NCBI GenBank assembly: GCA_964503885.1
Contig: CAZDCD010000032.1
Location: 1-43,202, forward strand
DNA length: 43,202 nucleotides
Reading direction: 5' to 3'
Source: CAZDCD01 sp964503885
Lineage (GTDB): Bacteria; Bacteroidota; Bacteroidia; Bacteroidales; UBA10428
Every line of letters starts with the position of its first letter. Within the stretch, counting starts at the first letter, position 1. Made by a program: the position numbers and the translations under genes. Below the pieces are notes generated by a model, which was not told the origin of the DNA, did not search any database, and worked only from the letters and a program-made list of their open reading frames with translations. This document shows, one piece after another, positions 41,957 through 43,202 of this stretch.

Positions 41957-42577
41957 CTAGTCTCCCTGAGGTTGATTTGTCTCAGATTTTGCCCCAATTT
42001 TCAGATTCAAACCAAAAAAGGCCGTGTATAAATGATAATCACTCTCAAGCGCATAATCGCCTGAAATACCAATAAACGGATACAGTTTTTTTGTTGCAAA
42101 GAACGCTTGTATATAGCCAAATCCGGCAACAATAATCAGATTTGTGCCTATCTCCGTTTTGTTTTCAAATCCTGTTTGCAAAGAAAAATAACCATGTAAT
42201 GCAAACGGAAAATCAGGATGTGGAAAGAAACACTTAATAAGACTGAAATCTGCCGCAACAAAATTATGACGTAATGAATACCCATACGATAGGCCAAAAC
42301 TGGTTATTAAAGGATTGTGTTCACTTCCAGCTCTTGCATAGAATGCCAGTCTTGCTGATGGAATTGATTGATCATCAATATTTTGAATTGCAATTCCCAC
42401 TGCATAACCAGACTTAAAATATGCGCTGAGTCCGGTTCCGAAAATCGGGCTGGCCTCTCTGTTAAAACCCTGCTGGTATGAAAAGGATAAGCCGTTATTC
42501 GTTCCGAAGAATTCTTCCTGGCTGAAAAGAATAGCAGGAAATGCAAATAATACCGGAAACAGGATGAGTTTTTTCAT
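41957..42577 (-). CDS. Putative outer-membrane beta-barrel protein
   Basis: A 206-residue exported protein with signal peptide (MKKLILFPVLFAFPAILFSQ). The mature part alternates aromatic and polar residues in short strands (NNGLSFSYQQGF, GYAVGIAIQN, ITSFGLSYGYSL, AFFGLNLKIGAK) as in eight- to ten-stranded outer-membrane barrels. No family is recognised beyond this. It is one of the AT-rich single-gene units. Confidence 0.6.
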   Translation of the reverse strand: MKKLILFPVLFAFPAILFSQEEFFGTNNGLSFSYQQGFNREASPIFGTGLSAYFKSGYAVGIAIQNIDDQSIPSARLAFYARAGSEHNPLITSFGLSYGYSLRHNFVAADFSLIKCFFPHPDFPFALHGYFSLQTGFENKTEIGTNLIIVAGFGYIQAFFATKKLYPFIGISGDYALESDYHLYTAFFGLNLKIGAKSETNQPQGD

Positions 42578-42640
42578 TTTAGATATTAGTAAGTAGCTGG
42601 TTCATTCATTTTTTTCATTATGCGCTATAACCTTGAAACC

Positions 42641-42685
42641 GGCACTGCAACGGCAAATAACTATACTGCGTGGTGGCAGTGGTCC
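42641..42685. repeat. Imperfect palindrome 3' of the last gene of the window
   Basis: CACTGC (42643-42648) and GCAGTG (42676-42681) are perfect complements; the outer GG and CC pair after a two-base bulge. The element starts 16-20 bases after the stop of the gene at 42701 and is GC-rich compared with its surroundings. Same position and form as the palindromes at 38173 and 41221. Confidence 0.45.
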
Positions 42686-42700
42686 TTTTTATCGGTTCGG

Positions 42701-43183
42701 TCAATGCTGAATTTGGTTATCTTCAAACGCTGGTTTAAATATTGATTGCAAGCTATTAAATAGTATGTTTACCAGAATTAATCCAAGAATTGACATGGCG
42801 ATATCAAGCCAGTCAAAAGTTCCAAATCCCTTTATCATTTCCACTGACTCATAAGCAAAAAGAATTCCAAATGCGATAAAACTTGAAATCAATAATCTGT
42901 TTTTTGCAGCAATGTATGTAATTGGTTTTTTCTTCAATCCTATAATTGGCAATGCAAATGCACAACCAAAGTTCGGGATAATTCCAAACCAAAATAGAAC
43001 AAAATGATTTCCTCTGAAATAGGGTCTTAATTCCATTGGAATAACATATACCATCCAACCAAAAATGAATAAAGCAATTAATGGAAGTCTCTTCTGGTTT
43101 TTCACATCCAATGCTATCGCTATAATTATTGGAAATACTATTAGAAATAATTTTGATGTTAATTTTCCAATTTCGTAAACCAT
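42701..43183 (-). CDS. Small integral membrane protein
   Basis: A 160-residue membrane protein with four to five hydrophobic segments (LFLIVFPIIIAIALDV, LIALFIFGWMVYVIPM, VLFWFGIIPNFGCAFALPIIGL, LISSFIAFGILFAYESV, LDIAMSILGLILVNILFN). No family motif is recognised. The start codon lies 19 bases from the end of the window, so its promoter is outside. It is the last visible unit of the AT-rich series. Confidence 0.65.
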   Translation of the reverse strand: MVYEIGKLTSKLFLIVFPIIIAIALDVKNQKRLPLIALFIFGWMVYVIPMELRPYFRGNHFVLFWFGIIPNFGCAFALPIIGLKKKPITYIAAKNRLLISSFIAFGILFAYESVEMIKGFGTFDWLDIAMSILGLILVNILFNSLQSIFKPAFEDNQIQH

Positions 43184-43202
43184 TATTTTAAGTATTAATT
43201 TT

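Noticed and set aside
1..43202. tRNA genes, rRNA genes, CRISPR arrays, insertion sequences and prophage
   Set aside because: No cloverleaf with a CCA end, no regular repeat-spacer pattern, and no transposase or phage structural gene was recognised by reading both strands; small or degenerate examples could still be missed.

Overview
The window reads as chromosomal DNA of a Bacteroidota bacterium, probably class Bacteroidia (Bacteroidales/Marinilabiliales-like). The evidence is a long three-domain IspG, an eukaryote-type IleS with a phylum-typical altered HIGH motif, a DksA-like protein with only one zinc-finger cysteine, HmuY lipoproteins with a TonB receptor, a periplasmic tricorn-like S41 protease, a DUF4493/lamin-tail lipoprotein, and several Bacteroidota-type -7 boxes (TAnnTTTG). 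No rRNA, tRNA, CRISPR array, insertion sequence or prophage was recognised. All species-level statements are inference.

Layout. 0-4.5 kb (minus): an outer-membrane uptake operon, HmuY-like / TonB receptor / HmuY-like, preceded by a degenerate cobalamin-riboswitch-like leader. 5-6.7 kb (minus): a coupled group of zinc-cysteine-less sirtuin, PorT-like barrel and a very acidic small protein. 6.8-16.2 kb: ispG, the large S41/tricorn protease, a small secreted protein, a thioesterase/HAD pair, and the overlapping mtnA-mtnP pair that converts methylthioadenosine to methylthioribulose-1-phosphate. 16.4-21.8 kb: a cell-surface lipoprotein divergent from an HTH regulator, with two perfect palindromes between them, then a membrane sugar transferase carrying a methyltransferase-like middle, and a convergent NAD-dependent epimerase. 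22-34 kb: housekeeping genes (ribE, ileS, dksA-like, lspA, ispD) mixed with an orphan PhoR-like kinase, an orphan receiver, a universal stress protein and two tandem ROK kinases. 34-37.9 kb (minus): LytS/LytTR two-component system followed by an ABC-2 exporter.

38-43.2 kb is different. It is visibly more AT-rich, all genes lie on the minus strand, each gene is small and functionally unrelated to its neighbours (CPBP protease, Crp/Fnr regulator, cupin, methyltransferase, secreted lipocalin-like protein, outer-membrane protein, membrane protein), and four of the intervals just 3' of a gene hold GC-rich imperfect palindromes. Two of these belong to a diverged repeat of about 110 bp. This looks like an array of single-gene cassettes with attC-like sites, although no integrase is in the window and canonical attC core boxes are not clear. 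Together with the leader of the HmuY operon this is the part most worth following up.
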